Assembly (NCBI GenBank): GCA_965237485.1
Contig: CBDEFQ010000009.1
Span: forward strand, 558,001 to 622,000
Direction of reading: 5' to 3'
Length of the DNA stretch: 64,000 nucleotides
Origin: JAAELZ01 sp965237485
Lineage (GTDB): Bacteria; Pseudomonadota; Gammaproteobacteria; Arenicellales; Poriferihabitantaceae
Shown in pieces: positions 62,475 to 64,000 of this stretch. Every line of letters begins with the position of its first letter. The stretch's first letter is position 1. The position numbers were made by a program, and so were the translations under genes. Below the pieces are notes generated by a model that did no database searches, had not been told where the DNA came from, and worked only from the letters and a program-made list of their open reading frames with translations.

Positions 62475-62879
62475 TCACGCAATATGCACTAAAACTTGGC
62501 GCTGTTGGCGGTGATGGCGATGTTCGAACAAATACAGACCCTGCCAAATGCCAAGTAACAATTGCCTATTCTCATAAGGAATCGCCACGCTCACTTGGGT
62601 TAGCGCGCTTTTGATGTGTGCAGGCATATCGTCTGGGCCTTCTGCGGTATGCGTATAAAGTGGATCTTTTTCGGGAATTAATCGATTAAACCAACGAATT
62701 AAATCCGTTTGTACTGAAGGGTCGGCATTCTCTTGAATTAGTAGGCTAGCTGAAGTGTGCCTAATAAAAATAGTCGCCAGCCCCTCCTCTTGCTCACAAT
62801 TTGCTACGAGGTCCTGCACCTTGTGAGTCACTTCAATGAGTTGTTGGCCACATGTATTAATGGTTATGCGTTTAATCAT
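62475..62879 (-). CDS. yjbQ: YjbQ family protein (secondary thiamine-phosphate synthase-like)
   Basis: The 134-residue protein is the typical size and shows IFIRHTSASLLIQENADPSVQTDL, YTHTAEGPDDMPAHIKSAL and GIWQGLYLFEHRHHRQQRQV. The E. coli relative YjbQ has weak thiamine phosphate synthase activity; the true role is uncertain. Confidence 0.88.
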   Translation of the reverse strand: MIKRITINTCGQQLIEVTHKVQDLVANCEQEEGLATIFIRHTSASLLIQENADPSVQTDLIRWFNRLIPEKDPLYTHTAEGPDDMPAHIKSALTQVSVAIPYENRQLLLGIWQGLYLFEHRHHRQQRQVLVHIA

Positions 62880-63110
62880 AGATTCCGATTGTAGTGATAG
62901 GCGTAATCTTTGAAGATATCTTTGAGCATAAAAAAAACGATAGAATTAGTGTTTACACAACAACAATTCTAATCGCTCTCCCCATCCCTTGATAGCTTAG
63001 ACTTCTATTTGGTCTTTCACCTTACACAAATAATAGGTAAAACGTACAGAATTGTCCAGCGTCAATTATCCGCAAGTATCAGCCAGAGGCAATTGATTAC
63101 TGATAAGTGT
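62880..63110. other. Intergenic region between orn and yjbQ
   Basis: AT-rich stretch of about 230 bases. It contains a run of eight A but no strong stem-loop, RNA gene or open frame that I could support. Confidence 0.3.
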
Positions 63111-63662
63111 TCAATCGCGCTCGTTGATAAAGTACTTCCGGTAATGGCGTAATTCAGCAATGGAATCTTTGATGTCATCCAATGCGCGGTGCGTTGCGCG
63201 CTTTTGAAATGAAGAAACCACTTCAGGCTTCCATCGTACGGCCAATTCTTTAATCGAACTCACGTCGATATTTCGGTAATGTAAATACTTGCTCAGGGTT
63301 GGCATAAAAGGGTAGAGAAAACGTCGATCTTGGCCTATTGAGTTGCCGCACAGCGGCACCGCGTTGGCTGGCACATGCTGCTTAATGAATTTCAGCGTCT
63401 CCTTTTCGGCCATTTCTACATCGTATTCTGACTGCATCACGCGTTCAGTTAAGCCTGTTTCCATATGGGTATTGGTGTTCCAAGCATCCATTGAGGCCAG
63501 CACATGGTCTGGTTGATAAATGGCGATAACTGGGCCTTGAGCAATTATATCCAGATAAGGATCGGTAATGATCGTCGCAATTTCGATGATTTTATCTCTC
63601 TCTGGGTTTAATCCTGTCATTTCTAGATCCATCCAGACAAGATTTTTCGGGTGCTTAGACAT
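63111..63662 (-). CDS. orn: Oligoribonuclease
   Basis: Orn degrades very short RNAs, including pGpG from cyclic-di-GMP turnover. The 183-residue protein has the DEDD exonuclease residues in VWMDLEMTGL, CGNSIGQDRRFL and HRALDDIKDSI, and DVSSIKELAVRW. The start at 63662 (MSKHPKN) is favoured; another ATG lies 12 bases upstream, overlapping rsmE. Confidence 0.96.
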   Translation of the reverse strand: MSKHPKNLVWMDLEMTGLNPERDKIIEIATIITDPYLDIIAQGPVIAIYQPDHVLASMDAWNTNTHMETGLTERVMQSEYDVEMAEKETLKFIKQHVPANAVPLCGNSIGQDRRFLYPFMPTLSKYLHYRNIDVSSIKELAVRWKPEVVSSFQKRATHRALDDIKDSIAELRHYRKYFINERD

Positions 63663-63663
63663 A

Positions 63664-64000
63664 CTACTTTCCAAGTTGATTAACAGCGGCGATTATAGCT
63701 GAGCACGCTGTTTCAATGCGCAGTATGTGGCCGCCCAATGAGATAGTGCTCACCTGATTTTGGGCTGCATACCGTAATTCAGCATCTGATAAACCCCCTT
63801 CTGGGCCAACGACCAAAATTACTGATTTCGCACTACCGATTCGCTGAGCAAGCTCGATAGGGCTCTCGTCGCCTTGTTGATGGGCCAACAGGCTTAATGC
63901 TCCGCCACCGTAGTTTACTGCATCCTTAAAACCGACTAGCGGCGTTATCTGTGGAAACCACAGCCGTCGCGATTGTTTGCAAGCTTCAACTACAATACGT
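63664..64000 (-). CDS. rsmE: 16S rRNA m3U1498 methyltransferase (C-terminal part; runs off right edge)
   Basis: About 111 codons are present, open to the window edge. The SPOUT trefoil-knot motifs VGPEGGLSDAEL and SLGGHILRIETACSAIIAAVN identify RsmE. A TTG at 63888 is not the start, because upstream codons continue the family sequence (IVVEACKQSRRLWFPQI). Its stop lies next to the orn start. Confidence 0.9.
   Translation of the reverse strand, partial: RIVVEACKQSRRLWFPQITPLVGFKDAVNYGGGALSLLAHQQGDESPIELAQRIGSAKSVILVVGPEGGLSDAELRYAAQNQVSTISLGGHILRIETACSAIIAAVNQLGK

Overview
The window is chromosomal DNA from a gammaproteobacterium, probably free-living and perhaps marine. The evidence is conserved gene order: a tRNA-Pro/Arg/His/Leu array followed by tig-clpP-clpX; ubiE-ubiJ-ubiB; divergent ratA and smpB; hflK-hflC-yjeT-purA; miaB-phoH-ybeY-lnt; and rsmE-orn. 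The species cannot be named from sequence reading alone.

Layout. 1-327 is the end of an insertion sequence whose transposase runs off the left edge. 448-2024 is a decayed c-type cytochrome gene, followed by a parvulin-type chaperone, a DLH-like hydrolase lacking its nucleophile, and two tandem PPK2 polyphosphate kinases. 6547-7437 is a tRNA array with a good promoter; its tRNA-Arg(UCU) gene is split in the anticodon loop by a 316-nt group I intron. 7503-15553 holds tig, clpP, clpX, a family 6 DNA glycosylase, a YadGH-type ABC exporter, an EamA transporter and alaA.

15545-19608 is mobile DNA: an IS5-family transposase next to a 2.7-kb element bounded by 17-bp perfect inverted repeats. That element carries an IS1595-family (ISXO2-like) transposase, a C5-cytosine methyltransferase and a putative restriction endonuclease as one overlapping operon. 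Its right end lies 11 bp before the ubiE start codon. This self-mobile restriction-modification cassette is the most unusual system in the window.

19620-31227 contains ubiquinone genes (ubiE, ubiJ, ubiB), a ClC protein with Tyr at the gating-glutamate position, a SulP transporter, a frameshifted EamA gene, sixA, ratA, smpB and a NorD/CbbO-type VWA protein. 31254-40684 is an accessory island: two small lipoproteins, transposase and recombinase remnants, a SIR2-HerA anti-phage pair, a broken IS, and a MocR regulator divergent from a URO-D-superfamily protein.

40912-53132 is a core block on the minus strand, in transcription order tkt, gap, pgk, pyk, fba (with a terminator), truA, trpF, hflK, hflC, yjeT, purA. 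53291-64000 holds a histidine-phosphatase-like protein with an altered catalytic motif, a beta-CASP nuclease, a MITE-like element, a frameshifted bioY, lnt-ybeY-phoH-miaB, an HD-domain protein, a glycosyltransferase, a YjbQ protein, orn and partial rsmE. Several genes are frameshifted or broken (cytochrome, EamA, bioY, IS transposase), so both real decay and assembly error should be kept in mind.
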